Positions 1 to 10,856 of a stretch of DNA of 64,000 nucleotides are shown here, one piece after another; position 1 is the first letter of the stretch, and each line of letters begins with the position of its first letter. The stretch comes from Megaleporinus macrocephalus. Taxonomy: Eukaryota; Chordata; Actinopteri; Characiformes; Anostomidae. The stretch is taken from assembly GCA_021613375.1 (NCBI GenBank), contig CM038704.1:37198162-37262161 (forward strand), in the 5' to 3' direction. The notes beneath the pieces are model-generated. The model did not search any database. It saw nothing but the letters and a program-made list of their open reading frames with translations, and was not told where the DNA came from. The translations under genes and the position numbers were made by a program.

Positions 1-422
1 CTTATGACAAAAGTTAATCCAAACACTCCTAGTCTGTTACCATAACAACACATTGTATAAAAAAACAGTTTTATTGCAGTATATATGGTCATCGGTGCTA
101 TTCATTGCTCTCATCACTGACCTCGCGTTTAAAGCTGACGTGAGCTACCGAGGCGAGAGCTCGGCTCAGTGAGGCTGCGAACTGCGGGATATTTCTGAAC
201 AGGCATCTCAACACAAGCCTTAACACAGTGAAAGACCCAGAGACCATATTAAAACCAGAACCAAACACAGAGCGTAGATTGCCAAAGCGTGCTTTTAAAA
301 TAAAAGTGTTTTTAAACTGTTTCTGCTTTTTCTGTGGTTTATTTTTTGGGTGGGACAAATCTACCTGTTTCTGATATTGGATGGGACATGTCCCCCTCAT
401 CCCCCCAGTTCCTATGCCAATG
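1..422 (-). mobile_element. hAT-like non-autonomous element, partial copy
   Basis: This stretch is the reverse complement of the segment at about 1599-2010 and related to 42154-42410. Its terminus at 422 reads (minus strand) CATTGG followed by a GGAACTGGGGGG block, the same end as the other two copies. The element runs off the left edge of the window, so its other end and target duplication cannot be seen. The family is assigned from the better-preserved copy at 42154-43579, which has an 8-bp target duplication. A 100-codon open frame on the minus strand here is not supported as coding. Confidence 0.6.
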
Positions 423-568
423 GTTATATATGTAACATTATGTTAAATAAAGAGGTAGCAAATTGCGCTACACAGATCACTGCTATATATAGCACTCTTG
501 GTGACAATATAATTTTAGCTTTCGTCAGCAGCACTAGTTCCATATAAAATATACATACATACATATAT

Positions 569-795
569 ATTGTTGCTGTCCAATGGCAAACGTGTATCTC
601 CATTTTTGTTGATTTTCATTTTTCATCATCATTAGAACACAGCAGCTACTGCTGACATTGTGTAAAATTTCTATGATAAATGGATCAATAGAAATGCTCC
701 AAAATTACTAAAAATCTGGTTCCATTGGCCTACATTGAAAGTAAAGACTGTTTTTGGCCTTTGCTGTAAAGTTACTATTTTTGAGATACTTGTTT
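569..795 (+). mobile_element. Short MITE (family B), copy 1
   Basis: It begins ATTGTTGCTGTCCAATGG and contains the shared core with TCCATTGGCCTACATTGAAAG. The same ~180-240 bp unit recurs at 10676-10856, 22485-22725 (inverted) and 59645-59874. The last copy keeps matching inverted ends (ATTGTCGCTCTCCAATG and its complement). All copies sit in or beside TA-rich DNA, which fits a TA-targeting MITE. No coding capacity is seen. Confidence 0.55.
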
Positions 796-1598
796 GTGTG
801 TGTGTGTATGTTTCATTTTAAATACATTACAATCCATGCCAAAATGCATTGCAAACACACATATATTTCAAAATATATTGCCATATTAATCAAATATGCG
901 TAAAATGTATGGGAAAATTTACACAGAAGTGTAAAATCCCATAAGAAATGTATGAATGTACATTTATGAATTACATTTGAAAATGTTAATGCATGAAAAT
1001 AGCCAAGACAATATATATATACAACCCTGTGTGTTTTCACATGCACCACTTGTGATTTAGCTCTGCCACCAGCCCTGACTAGCCATCTTAAGCCCTATTT
1101 GAGCTAGATTACTTTCCCCAGAGGAGGTCCAGTAATGTCATTTCTGCAGGGTTTCTTGTGTTGGTTCATATGTGATAAAGGATCTGTGTAAATTCTCTAC
1201 ATTACCTCTTATAGCCTGGATCAATGCAGCATACACTGATGTTTACATCGGAATAATGTGCCAGGTGCCAAACGTCCATACAATAACAGTGCGCAATCAT
1301 GCAAGCAAAACAAAACGAAACAAAATTAGATGCTGGACGAGTGAGGAGTACTCCCTTATGAGCTGTTTGGGATTTCAGTAGTGTTGTCATGAACTTGAGT
1401 CTTAAGGAACTGAGTCAAATTCAGCTACATTAACCTCGTTCTTCAGGTTGAAAAGTAAGGAAAATTAGAGGCGATGTTTTTATTACCTGGTTACAACATT
1501 TAAAGCTGACCATCTCATTTTGGCTTGGTCTCTGTGTTCTTTGAAGAATGAATCCATGCAGTGAAATACCCAACAAACATACACTAGGACGCAGTCAG
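796..1598. other. No gene seen; AT-rich spacer
   Basis: After a short GT run near 795-808 the stretch is AT-rich, with repeated ATATATTT-type words resembling those at 19.1 kb and 22.2 kb. No splice-flanked open frame or RNA gene is recognisable. Confidence 0.5.
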
Positions 1599-2810
1599 CA
1601 TTGGTGTCGGAACTGGGGGGATGAAGGGAAGTGTCCCAGCCAAAAACTTAACCACAGAAGAAGCAGAAACTGTTTAATTTGATTTTAAAGCGTGTTTGGC
1701 AGAGTTCGCTATTCACGTGCTGTGTTTGTTGTTAGCAATGGGCTCTGGTTGTTAGGTGGTCTTGGGTCTTGCACTTTGTTAAGGCTTGTGTTGAGATACC
1801 TGTTCAGGAATATCCTGCAGTCAGCAGCTTCACTGCTCTCGCCTCGTTAGAGCGTCGGGTAGTTCGCGCCAGCTTTAAACGCAAGGTCAGTGATGAGAGC
1901 AATAAATAGCAACGATGACCAAATATACTGCGATCAAACAACTTTTGTATGATGTGTTGTTATGGTAACAGACTAGGGGGTTTGTGTTAGCTAACGTTTA
2001 TATTAACTTTAGTCAGAAAGCACTCTGAAATGTAAAGTTACATTACTCTCTGGACATGTCCCAAACTGTAGACTGCTACTATACTTAATACATAAAATAA
2101 TAAAATATTATAAATACAATAAATAAATGAAAGAATAAGTAAAAGGACAGCATCATTACAAGAACTGTCAGTAGTGCAGTATGTAATTTTCCAGAGGGTG
2201 CTGTTTGGGACACAGCCTTACTGTCTACCAATAATGTTAGTCTTGTCCAATCAGAAAACTTTAACATACATTTTTCTGTCATTTAATTTCAGCATTATGC
2301 CACTGTGATGGCCCACTAAGGTCCCCACACGTAACAACAACAGCAACATGGGTATTGGAGTCCCTATGAACAGTTTATGGCGTCACCCATGGTCTTAAAA
2401 AGGGGCCATGTTGCCATGGTTTGGATGGTTGTGTTTTGCAGGACCAGAACTCTTTTTGTAATATATTTTTTTAATTGACTCCTTACTGTCCTCCTGGCTT
2501 TGTTTTTGGTCACACCCTGACAGCCACCAAAAAAAAAATATATTTTTTGGTAATATATGTATATAATCCAGACATTGCATGTATAATTTAAATGTTTTCT
2601 AACATAAGTACCATGCAATGAGTATCTGGTTTAGTTTGTAAAGTGAGCTTTAATTGGATGTATCTAATAATAAACAGAAGTACAGATAATGTTGTATTAT
2701 TTTTATTTATTTGCAATTTACTGTAATTCCACAAATGTTGTTCTACATCACTATACATACAGTGATTTACTACCTTACCTACAGTGGAATCATCAATATT
2801 TTATGACAAT
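1599..2810 (+). mobile_element. hAT-like non-autonomous element, copy 2 (interrupted)
   Basis: It starts CATTGGTGTCGGAACTGG, matching the end of the copy at 1-422 and of 42154-43579. The first ~410 bases match 1-422 in inverted orientation. The part at 2640-2800 matches 43330-43490 nearly base for base. The DNA between (about 2060-2640) has no match in the other copies and is probably inserted or lost elsewhere. The 3' end seen at 43579 (CTACTACGCCCTTG) is missing here, so this copy is truncated. Confidence 0.55.
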
Positions 2811-3252
2811 ATTTTGTCATAAACAGTGGAATCAACAATATTTTATATCCTAAAGGCTTTTTATAAGTTGTATCAGATGTTATAGACTATGGTTAAAGCT
2901 AAACTCTGCAGGGTGATAGATCTAGAGACCCAGGAATGGGTGCCTCTGTGGACTGGGAGGTGGATGGGGAGTAAGAGATAATGAAAGTGAAAGAGGAAGT
3001 GATCAGCAGTATGAAACAGCAGAATGAAACACTTGGCATAAGCTCTGCTACACAATAGTAACATTTCACTGTTGAATAAAATCTGTAATGCTAACAGTAT
3101 ATGACATCTGCCATGACATGTTTATGACATCCCCGTGTCCGTGTTATGCCGCAGTGTTCAAGAAAGTGTTATAAAAAGTCTACAAAAGCTCATCTATCCT
3201 CTATCATTTCCTCAGCATGTAAGGTACTCTCCTCACAAAGGAGACTGAACAG
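2811..3252. other. Upstream flank of promoter module A
   Basis: A 30-base phrase around an ATCAATATTTTATG-type word is repeated twice at 2788-2850. Otherwise no gene or repeat family is recognised before the promoter-like segment starting at 3253. Confidence 0.4.
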
Positions 3253-3322
3253 GAAACGGAAAGACCCTTCTTTTCCTTCCTGGTGCAGACTTCCAGGAAA
3301 GCCCCTCTCTCTGTCTATAAAG
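3253..3322 (+). promoter_or_regulatory. Promoter module A: ISRE/IRF, STAT/GAS and TATA box
   Basis: Seen directly: GAAACGGAAA (3253-3262) fits the GAAANNGAAA core of interferon-stimulated response elements; TTCCAGGAA (3291-3299) is a perfect palindromic STAT/GAS site; TATAAAG (3316-3322) is a TATA box. Order and orientation match module B at 5991-6075. Known: ISRE plus GAS pairs drive interferon- and cytokine-induced genes. Inferred: an inducible promoter firing rightward, with transcription starting about 3346-3352. Sequence motifs alone do not prove activity. Confidence 0.55.
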
Positions 3323-3345
3323 CCGAAGTGCTGTTAAGCCTCCCT

Positions 3346-3423
3346 CCTCAGTGCTGCATTCTTCAGCCCTGAGAACACAGAGCTTGAGCAGAGACCACAT
3401 CTGGGAGCAATCAAGAGAACAAG
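3346..3423 (+). other. Putative non-coding first exon A with splice donor
   Basis: The segment downstream of the TATA box contains no ATG-led frame of note and ends CAAG before GTAATAG (donor GT at 3424). The end and the first intron bases resemble module B (a GTAANAGAATA...CTTG pattern in both), so the donor has been kept while surrounding sequence drifted. The 5' end is estimated from the TATA box. The partner exon is unknown; the first good acceptor in a coding gene is at 33504 in the Thy-1-like gene. Confidence 0.45.
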
Positions 3424-4859
3424 GTAATAGAATATGCTTGCTTCATATTCCAAACAAAGCTGTAGTGCTAGCGTGTAGTGTGAATGATTGTTTGTTTTTA
3501 AAGCAATGTTAAGGTAGCTCAGTGTGCTTTAAAGATGGGTGATGAAGCTTAACATTAATTGACAAAACAATTAGTATTCATTTCAAATCATATAAGATGA
3601 TGGAGTTTCACAGTTTGGAAGCAAAGAAACTAAAAGAGGCCTCTCCATGATGTTTGTCGAAGGTGTTTGCAGAAGGTCATTGTCTGTGAATTAAAGGTGC
3701 TGGTAGACGTCATGTGAGGAAAGACAGACGGGGGTTTCAGGGTTAGAAAAAGGCTAGTAGCAGTGGCAGCCTTTAAGCCTTACCCCATTTGTATACTGCT
3801 GGATTTGCTTGAAGCTCACTCTCCCACGCCTGTTCTCCTGCATGCTGGAAGCTGCACCGGCAGGTCTAAGTGTGTAGTGGCTGACGGTGGTGAATCATTG
3901 ACTAATGCAGTGAGTCAATCAGTCTCATTGCTATTTACCTGAAATCCCAGAGGTGGCAAATCCCTCAGCTGCTTGCCAGCGCTAGGAAATCTCAGTGAAA
4001 TCGTGGCTCCAGGGTAAAGTAAACCCACTGGAAGTTGCTGTCAGAGAGGAATAGAGAAGCTCTAGCGTTCCCAGCTACTACTACACAGTCTATTTAGAAA
4101 CAGTGAGAACTAAATCTGCACCTATTCGGTTGCATTGTGAACAAATTGTCAGCTGATAGAAACCTGTAGTAACCTGTGAAACAGCTCATCTGTTTGTATA
4201 AGTTATCCTCTAATTCTTCTTCACAAGCCAATTACTGGATTTACACATATATGGTGAAGTGAAGCTGAACTATTAGAGCACAGTTACATGAGAATTTTGT
4301 TATACTTGTTTGACCATTTTAGTGCATCACAGTCTGATGAATGAATCTTTTTGTTGAATGAATGAATGAGTTTGTTGTGGGGTGTTGCATAGTTCCAGTA
4401 AAGGGTGAACACCGCAGAGATTAATTGAAATGCTGTTTGTGAGTCAGTTCAACATCGGTGTCTGTACTCACAAATTCTATTTTGAGTGAATGGGCACAAA
4501 TTCCCACAGATACATTCCAAAATCTTGTGCAAAGCTTTCCCTGAAGAGTAGAAGATGTTATAGTGGAACAACTCAATTCGCATTTTTTTTGGAATGAGCC
4601 AGCAAGCTTAATATAGATGTGATGGTCAGGTGCCTGCACACTTGGCTAGTGTAAGAGCTGACCCAGCTGAAGTTGTATTACGTTTTTAAGAATGTGAAAG
4701 TAGCTTACTATAACTTTGTCTAGGTTAGCTAACTAAAGCTAAATTAGACTGAATTAGACTAAATAAATAAATAAATAAACTAAATATTGCCAAGGTATTA
4801 ATACAAATTTACTACAAAACAAATTTACTACAAAACTACAAATTTACTACAAAACACAT
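3424..4859. other. No gene seen; spacer after module A
   Basis: If module A is transcribed this is intron. It contains ordinary mixed-composition DNA and short AT runs (for example AAATA repeats near 4760-4776). No coding exon with both splice sites is recognisable. Confidence 0.4.
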
Positions 4860-5460
4860 AACATCTGCTGCACCCTCTACTGCGTCACTGTGTCATCCAG
4901 ATGTACCACCATCGAGATATGATAGGCTCACTTCCACTTTCCACAAAGACAGAGTCAGAGACTGCCTCTACCTGTGCAGTTTCTAAAGCTTTTACCATGC
5001 AGACTTCAAACAGAGACTCTCTTAGTTAATACTGTTAATACTGTTTATTTTTTAACTTAACTTCATTTGTATTGGGGTTTACACCTTTACATACATTATC
5101 CAAGACTTTGTTGCCACGGCTGGGCAGGAGCGGACACACACGCGGGCTTTCAGTCGACAATAGGGATTTATTAATAACAGACAGACGGGCATGAACAGCG
5201 TAACACAATCACAATGAACAACAAAGACTGACTGAACACACAGGGTATATATAACAAACAGCTAACGAGAGGGAGCAGGTGAAAAGACTAATACAAAATG
5301 ACAAACCGGTGTGACAGGCGGGACTATGGCTGTGTATATAACCCCGCTCCTAAACCCCCCCCAACCCCCCCCCCCCAGTCTTGAGGGAGTTTTTCCTTGC
5401 CACTGTCACCTCTGGCTTGCTCACAGGGGGATACATGCTTTAACTTAATGTTTTTATGTT
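4860..5460 (-). repeat. Dispersed repeat (family R14), minus copy, interrupted
   Basis: 4860-5060 and 5378-5460 are reverse-complement matches to the two parts of the repeat at 39014-40255 and 52130-52560 (shared words such as GGCAAGGAAAAACTCCCT and a block around GTTTGAAGTCTGGATG). A C-rich run (5352-5377) and an LTR-like segment lie between the two parts. This is a widespread fish interspersed repeat type with a TTTATTTGTATAGCGC start. No coding content. Confidence 0.55.
5109..5345 (-). mobile_element. Candidate solo LTR fragment
   Basis: Read on the minus strand the segment holds TTATATAC near its start, a TTAATAAATC polyadenylation-like word near its end, and finishes in GTGGCAACA, the CA-ending typical of LTRs. 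It sits inside the R14 repeat, splitting it. No 5-bp target duplication was found at the ends tested, and no primer-binding site, gag or pol sequence is present. The exact ends are uncertain. Confidence 0.35.
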
Positions 5461-5990
5461 TTCAAACTCCTGTAACAACATTGTTGTTCATCATGGTTGT
5501 TACAGAAGTAACACAGGGGTGTAGTGGATCACAGCGCTATACTAATAAATCTGACTTGTCTTGATTAATGCAATTCCCTGAAACATTTCCCCCCATTTGG
5601 AACCTAAGAGATTTATATGTATACCATTATGATCGGTGGTCCTTATAAGCTGTTTTACATGCATTTACTCAACCAGGGGTACTGCAGGGGGGACATTCTT
5701 GTAGCCATAGTTGACATAATTAACTAACTGAAAAATGCTGTAGATCCAGAATACAAAGAATGCAAGAATACTATAATACAAAGAATGCATATACCGCAAA
5801 GTCCTGGAGACAGTATTGTGCTTCATATCTCCAAAAAAACTTACTTTACTTTTATGTTAAGTTAAGGTTTTGTTCTGAGAGCAGTGATTTGTTATATATT
5901 GGAGGAACAGCTTTTTTGTGGGTGATATGGCTAACCTAATTACGCTTGTTTCTATAGTGACAGTGTGTAAGAGAGTGTCTTCCCACAACG
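5461..5990. other. No gene seen; upstream of promoter module B
   Basis: Mixed AT-rich sequence. A short local duplication of ATACAAAGAATGCA occurs at 5751-5790. Nothing else is recognised. Confidence 0.4.
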
Positions 5991-6075
5991 GAAAGTGAAA
6001 GGGAAGCGGAAAGGCCCAGTTTTGTTGACATCATCCCAAGAGCACTGATTTCCAGGAAAGCCACACACTCTGTAA
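5991..6075 (+). promoter_or_regulatory. Promoter module B: ISRE/IRF and STAT/GAS sites
   Basis: GAAAGTGAAA (5991-6000) is a perfect ISRE core, followed by a second IRF/ETS-like GAAGCGGAAA (6003-6012) and by TTCCAGGAA (6050-6058), a perfect STAT/GAS palindrome. The block GGAAAGCCnCnCnCTCTGT after the STAT site is shared with module A, but the TATA box of A is degraded here (TGTAAAA at 6071). Inferred function: an interferon/cytokine-responsive promoter copy. Confidence 0.55.
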
Positions 6076-6089
6076 AACACGCTGCAACA

Positions 6090-6175
6090 CCAGACCCTCC
6101 TCTCCAGAACTGTATCTTTCACAGACGACAGGGAGGACGAGATCACAGCCATGCAGCAAGACTGAGGCGCAAGAG
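6090..6175 (+). other. Putative non-coding first exon B with splice donor
   Basis: The segment aligns with first exon A (shared CTCCTC...TTTCACAG-like and AGCAAnnnnnAGnnnAAG blocks) and ends AAGAG before GTAAGAG (donor GT at 6176), a near-perfect consensus donor. An ATG at 6151 opens only four codons before TGA, so the exon is probably untranslated or carries a tiny upstream frame. Downstream partner exon unknown. Confidence 0.5.
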
Positions 6176-7079
6176 GTAAGAGAATAGACTTGTTCCACAG
6201 ATGCTGGTGTTTGATGGTAACTCCTCTTAACAGTAGCTATCAGGGATGGACTGACCATTGAGAGGGGGCAGCTGAGAGAGTGAGAAAGAGAGAAATGCAT
6301 TATCGTTTCTAATGTAGTCCTTTATAAAAGGAATGAACTGGCACTACCCAGGACAAACAGCATGTGCTGGGTGAATACTGGAAAGCACAGATCTAGGGGT
6401 CCATGGCAGTCTGTGTCAGTGTGTGGCTTCAGACCCTGAACAAGGCATAATGAGAACAACTCAACTGAGCCAGTTGAGCCTTGCTAGATTGAGAAAACCT
6501 TCAAAAAGTGTTGGCGAGATTAAAGACAATTTTTATAAAAGTTATTTAGGACATAAAGAACGTACATGATGCGTTAGACTGTATATGCAAATATATGTAT
6601 TCTAAAGAGATAAGCCACATGTGAGCAAGAAAAAAATGTTGTTATTGTGATTTGTAGAGAGGTTATGAATTGTTGTATGAGTTGACTAAGGGGTTACCAT
6701 TCTCTTCCCCTTTGTCCATCATTCCTTATTGGCAGCTAAATACAGAGATCCAGGGGGAAAAATGTATTTGTTTGTATTGATTAATATATCAGAGTCATTC
6801 ATTGTATATAATCCCAATTTCCACTGGGCTGGCGAATGGCCAGTAGAGGGCCTGCAGCAAAAGATTAATGTCCAAGTCAAAATGTGTTCGCTTATACAGT
6901 TTAATCTCACTTTGGCATCATAATGAGTTTGGAAAGTCTGTTTGGATAATAGGCTGAGCATTGGTTTTCTTGCGGTTTCCTTAAAATATTTGGCACTCTA
7001 TGAATGCATTGGCTGAAAACTGACATTGCCTCTAAGGAAGAGGTTTACAGATGGCTGGAAGCACATGCATTACCTCTAC
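6176..7079. other. No gene seen; candidate intron of module B
   Basis: The first ~20 bases resemble the sequence after donor A. A GAGA-rich patch lies at 6262-6294. No coding exon or known repeat is recognised in the remainder. Confidence 0.4.
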
Positions 7080-7526
7080 ACTCTTAAAAACTATTTATCT
7101 AAGGGGTTCTTTAGTAAAGGCTGAATTTCTAGGGCACCAGAAAGGGTTCTGCTGGTGTTCCGATGTCAATCTTACCATAAAAAGTAATAATAGTAATAAC
7201 AACAGAATCATATAAGAAGACAATTACAATGCATGGAGAAATGCTTCTTCAGACTGATGGAAAATTGTTATGTGTGGTTCGATACAGCACCACAAAAGGC
7301 TTCTTCTACTGTAACAAGCTTGACATGGGTTACAAAGGAAAAGCGCTAAGGTCTATAAGTTTGGCACTATATAGAACCATATTTAAAAACCACATACTAC
7401 ACAGTCTCTGTAAATCTGAAGAGTCATTTCACCATCTGAGCATGCAAATGGTTCTTTGAGTGTTCATGATTCTATGTACAACCATAATCGTTACTAAAGA
7501 ATCTTGGATAAGCTGTTTTTAGGAGT
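7080..7526 (+). mobile_element. MITE with ~40-bp inverted ends
   Basis: The left end (ACTCTTAAAAACTATTTATC, on to TTCTTTAGTAA) matches the reverse complement of the right end (ACTCCTAAAAACAGCTTATC, on to TTCTTTAGTAA) over about 40 bases. Both ends abut TA, so a TA target duplication is likely (Tc1/mariner-type or similar). An internal 76-codon open frame has no recognisable domain. Confidence 0.6.
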
Positions 7527-8806
7527 TATAGACTAGTAGGATTCTTTCCACAGTGATGAAAACCAACACATCTTTGTGGGCTTATATACATAAAGATAAG
7601 AAAGAGAAGCTGACAGTCATGACGGAATTAGCAAGCAGAAGATTAGATGGCGGTTCATATTTTTGCATCTATATGCCGTTTAATATTTTAGCACTCTCGA
7701 CTTCCTACGTCAAGGCAGCATTACAGCATAATGCAATGTGATTGCATCCCTCTTCTGTAGACTCGAACAAGTAGTTAAAGCGTAGAGCTGTTTTCTTCCT
7801 CAGTATCATCCAGCCTGCTAAGTCATATGACTCTGCCTTTGGCACTGAGATTACATTTTATATTGCTTTTTTTATTCCCTTCCCTGCATACAGAAAAACA
7901 CCTATTCAGTCATATGAGCGTGATCACATAAACACGACAGGGTCGCAGGAGCTGTGAGAAAGTGCTAATTCAACACATGCACACTTCTGGAGCTGGCATT
8001 TGGGGGGAGCATCAGCAGCTCATCTGAGCCAAGTCTCGAGCAGTTTACCGAAAGTGAGGATGGTGAAAGAAAGCAGAGGCAGTCGATCAGAAGACGCTTG
8101 TTTTGGGAAGAGGTCAGGAAACAAGCTTCATAGAGACTGTGCTTACTTCTGCAAAGGGAAGCAGGGTTGTAAACCTGGCTGTGGAACGGTATTTGGCACG
8201 TTGAACTTTCTGGACCAGTCTTTTGTTCTCCGTTTGACCCCCTGGGTAACCTCTGCAGTCTTTTCGAAGCGACTAGAACTTGGCTCGATTGCACAAGGAA
8301 AAACATAAACTCTAAGGGGAAGCTGAATCATAAAATAACAGGATGAAGTACTAGAGCAGCTCCACACTGGCTTCATTTGGGCAAAGATAGTTGGATCCGC
8401 TTGGATCTGCTTATCTGATTGACTTTCCTTCACTTACAGTAAATAGTCTAACTTGCTGGAGGAACTGAGCCAGTGAATGATAAGGTAAGCCTCAGGAAGA
8501 GCAGTTCTGGGCATGTCTGTGTTTGGGTTGATGGGGTCTGTGTTCATAGATGGTAGGAACAGAGGAACCAGGGCATGAACAGGCATTATGGATTAACTCT
8601 GACATTTCACAGTTGTTGCATTTAGGTTAGGTTGCATTAGTTATTGCTAATATGGCTATTATTACATAAAGCATTCATAATGATTATTATATAAAGCAGA
8701 TTAAAATGAAGGAATAACATTAAATGATAAATACAAAATAATAAAAAATAATACTATAATCAGTACAAATCACAATTTGAATATAAATGCTTTGGAATAT
8801 AAATTA
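7527..8806. other. No confirmed gene; mixed-composition segment
   Basis: 7960-8320 is less AT-rich than its surroundings and open on both strands for about 100 codons. One + frame includes a Cys-Ala-Tyr-Phe-Cys motif that recalls endothelin-like peptides, but the rest of that precursor and good splice sites are missing. A donor-like AAGGTAAGCC lies at 8485-8494. It may be a conserved element or an orphan exon; no function is assigned. Confidence 0.3.
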
Positions 8807-8814
8807 ATATGGAC

Positions 8815-9319
8815 TAGGGGTGGGCGATATGGCCGTACAATAATATCATGATATTTCATGGTAGTTTTGCGATAACGATACTCTTGACGAAACATTGAAT
8901 TTAAAAATATTTCAAGAATACACTACTGCAACAAAATGAACATTAAATTTTATTATTGCATACGATATGATATGCCACACCCCTAGCTGAGATATAAAAA
9001 AATACAAGAATTTTCATCAGATTGTAACAAAAGTTAATGATCCAGAATGTCACGATACTAAATAACGCACTGCATATATCTCCATATATCCAGGACTGAA
9101 GTAAAGTGAATGATACTGGACAAATAAAATCTGTCTCTAGTAGATATATGATGGAAAATGAGAAAAGTGTGATTTTTTCTTTTGCTAAAAACAGTAAAAG
9201 TAGTACCCTGATGTGATAATTAGGGATGGGTGATATGGCACAATATTTCAGGGTATAATATCGTTCACGATATTCAACAATGTTGGTGATATTATTCGAT
9301 ACAATATGGCACACCCCTA
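8815..9319 (+). mobile_element. hAT-type MITE with perfect 8-bp target duplication, copy 1
   Basis: Ends are TAGGGGTGGGCGATATGG and, on the other strand, TAGGGGTGTGCCATATTG. The element is bounded by identical ATATGGAC at 8807-8814 and 9320-9327. An 8-bp duplication and TAGGGGTG-type ends are hAT hallmarks. An extra internal copy of a terminal sequence (around 8963-8986, a CACACCCCTAG end) suggests a nested or tandem end. The sister copy is at 45962-46421. It encodes no transposase. Confidence 0.85.
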
Positions 9320-9327
9320 ATATGGAC

Positions 9328-10164
9328 CTAAATATGTAATTACACAAATACACTTGAATAGCATAGTAATACAGAAGTAATAACTCTCAAATAACTCTCA
9401 AGGGTCAGCCATCTCTCCATGTCCTGACAGTTTGGATGGTCCAGCCATGGGGACCTGATGCAACTGTGGTGGACATATACTCCGTGCAAGTAAGGTACAG
9501 GCTGCTAATTGCTCTCCTGTTGGTTACAAAAGACACAAGGATCCATAGAGGACACAGTCCACACCCGTAATTAATGTTTGTCCCATGGTCTTTGTGTTGG
9601 TGACATGTGTTGGCCAGAGAGCTAGCGTAGCTCACACTGGCAGTCTGTCATCCTGGAAGAGTGTCACGAATCGGGTCACCAAGGTGCTGACGTTGATGGA
9701 GAGGGCCATTTGCTCATTACGCTCCACCATTTGAAAATACTCGACATAATGAACACCCTTAATGGACAGGGCCATCAATTCTGAAGGGTAACGCTCTTAT
9801 TAGCACAGAAGAAAGAGGCTAACGATCTGCTTTATTTGCCTTGCGCTTTTGTCAGAGGTATAGTGCAGGTGCAGGAGGACATTTCTCTGCACTGGATCCA
9901 TAATGAGCTTATTTCCGTGCTGATGATGAGCAAGAAGGCAGCGCACACTGATACACAGAGCTAATGTTTAAGATGATATGTGGAAGTCGACACACATAAA
10001 TCTCATTTTGGGATAATTATTGTTTTGATAAATAGAATGAGCCCCAGTTTATTGTTGTTCATTAGCGTGTATGCTTTGAGGAATCTCTCTGGGATTAGGT
10101 TAAAAGTTTTACTTCAACAGATCTGTTTGTTAATACATGTAGGGTTTTGCCTGGGTTTTTGCTG
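9328..10164. other. No gene seen; possible conserved patch at 9790-9960
   Basis: 9790-9960 has balanced composition, few simple repeats and homeobox/POU-like words (TTATTAGC, CATAATGAGC), and could be a conserved non-coding element. 9385-9660 is not recognised. No coding exon is supported. Confidence 0.3.
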
Positions 10165-10174
10165 GTATATATAC

Positions 10175-10251
<77 letters not shown>
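10165..10251. repeat. (TA)n microsatellite
   Basis: About 80 bases of near-pure TA dinucleotides with two small interruptions. It directly abuts a hAT-like relic starting TAGAGATGGATCGATC. The open frame rich in Tyr-Ile here is an artefact of the repeat. Confidence 0.95.
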
Positions 10252-10254
<3 letters not shown>

Positions 10255-10660
10255 GATGGATCGATCAGCGTTTTTGAGGCCGATTCCGATCACGATCATC
10301 TTTCAGCGCAATCTGCCGATAGCCGATACCGATCAAGGGCGGGGCTATATGCCACGGCAAGGCTACATGTAGTTATTAGCGCAAGCAAGTCATGAAACAT
10401 GGTTGAAATGTGGTTATCTAGCGCTACAAACTCAATCACTTTGGCTATGATTGCTTTAGCTCTCTGGCAGTTGCTGGACTGTTCTTACCGGTCGGTTATT
10501 TGTTTTGTGCTAGCTGCACATGCTAGCTCTGCTGTTTGCTGATACTCACTGTATTCAGCCGTGTGGTGTGCTCTTCAGTGCCGTATAAGATTAGTAGTGT
10601 TAAATCTTTGTCTTGGTTTCCCCACGAGACAATTGGCTCAAAAATTGGCTGATACTGAGA
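10252..10660 (+). mobile_element. hAT-like relic
   Basis: The left end TAGAGATGGATCGATCAGCG followed by repeated CCGAT/CGATACCGATC words resembles a common fish hAT MITE type with TAGAGATGnACCGATC ends. The matching right end is missing; sequence near 10640 (GGCTGATACTGAGATAG) runs into a second TA tract. Therefore a truncated or internally replaced copy. Confidence 0.45.
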
Positions 10661-10661
10661 T

Positions 10662-10856
10662 AGATATATATATATATATATATTATCACTGTTCAATGAA
10701 AAAATCTCTACTTTTGTGTATTTCTATTTTTCTACATCAATTAAATGCAGTAGCTGCCGTTTACATTGTTCTGGTTGAATTGACTTTCATTGAAAGTGAA
10801 GACAGTTTTTGACTTCTCCTGTAAAGTGTAAAGTAGCCATTTTGGAGATATATAAA
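10662..10856 (+). mobile_element. Short MITE (family B), copy 2, after a TA tract
   Basis: After TA repeats (10663-10683) the segment reads ATTATCACTGTTCAATGAAAA and then TTCATTGAAAGTGAAGACAG, matching the copies at 569, 22485 and 59645. The right end fades into the foldback element that starts at 10857. Confidence 0.5.

Noticed and set aside
8000..8308. 102-codon frame with a Cys-Ala-Tyr-Phe-Cys motif recalling endothelin-like peptides
   Set aside because: The paired Cys-x-Cys start, the mature endothelin exon and convincing splice sites are all missing; the opposite strand is equally open.
8943..9353. 136-codon minus-strand frame, with a relative at 46055-46414
   Set aside because: Lies within the hAT MITE and has no recognisable domain; kept only as a low-interest finding.
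9980..10372. 130-codon frame
   Set aside because: Its middle is a Tyr-Ile run encoded by the TA microsatellite.
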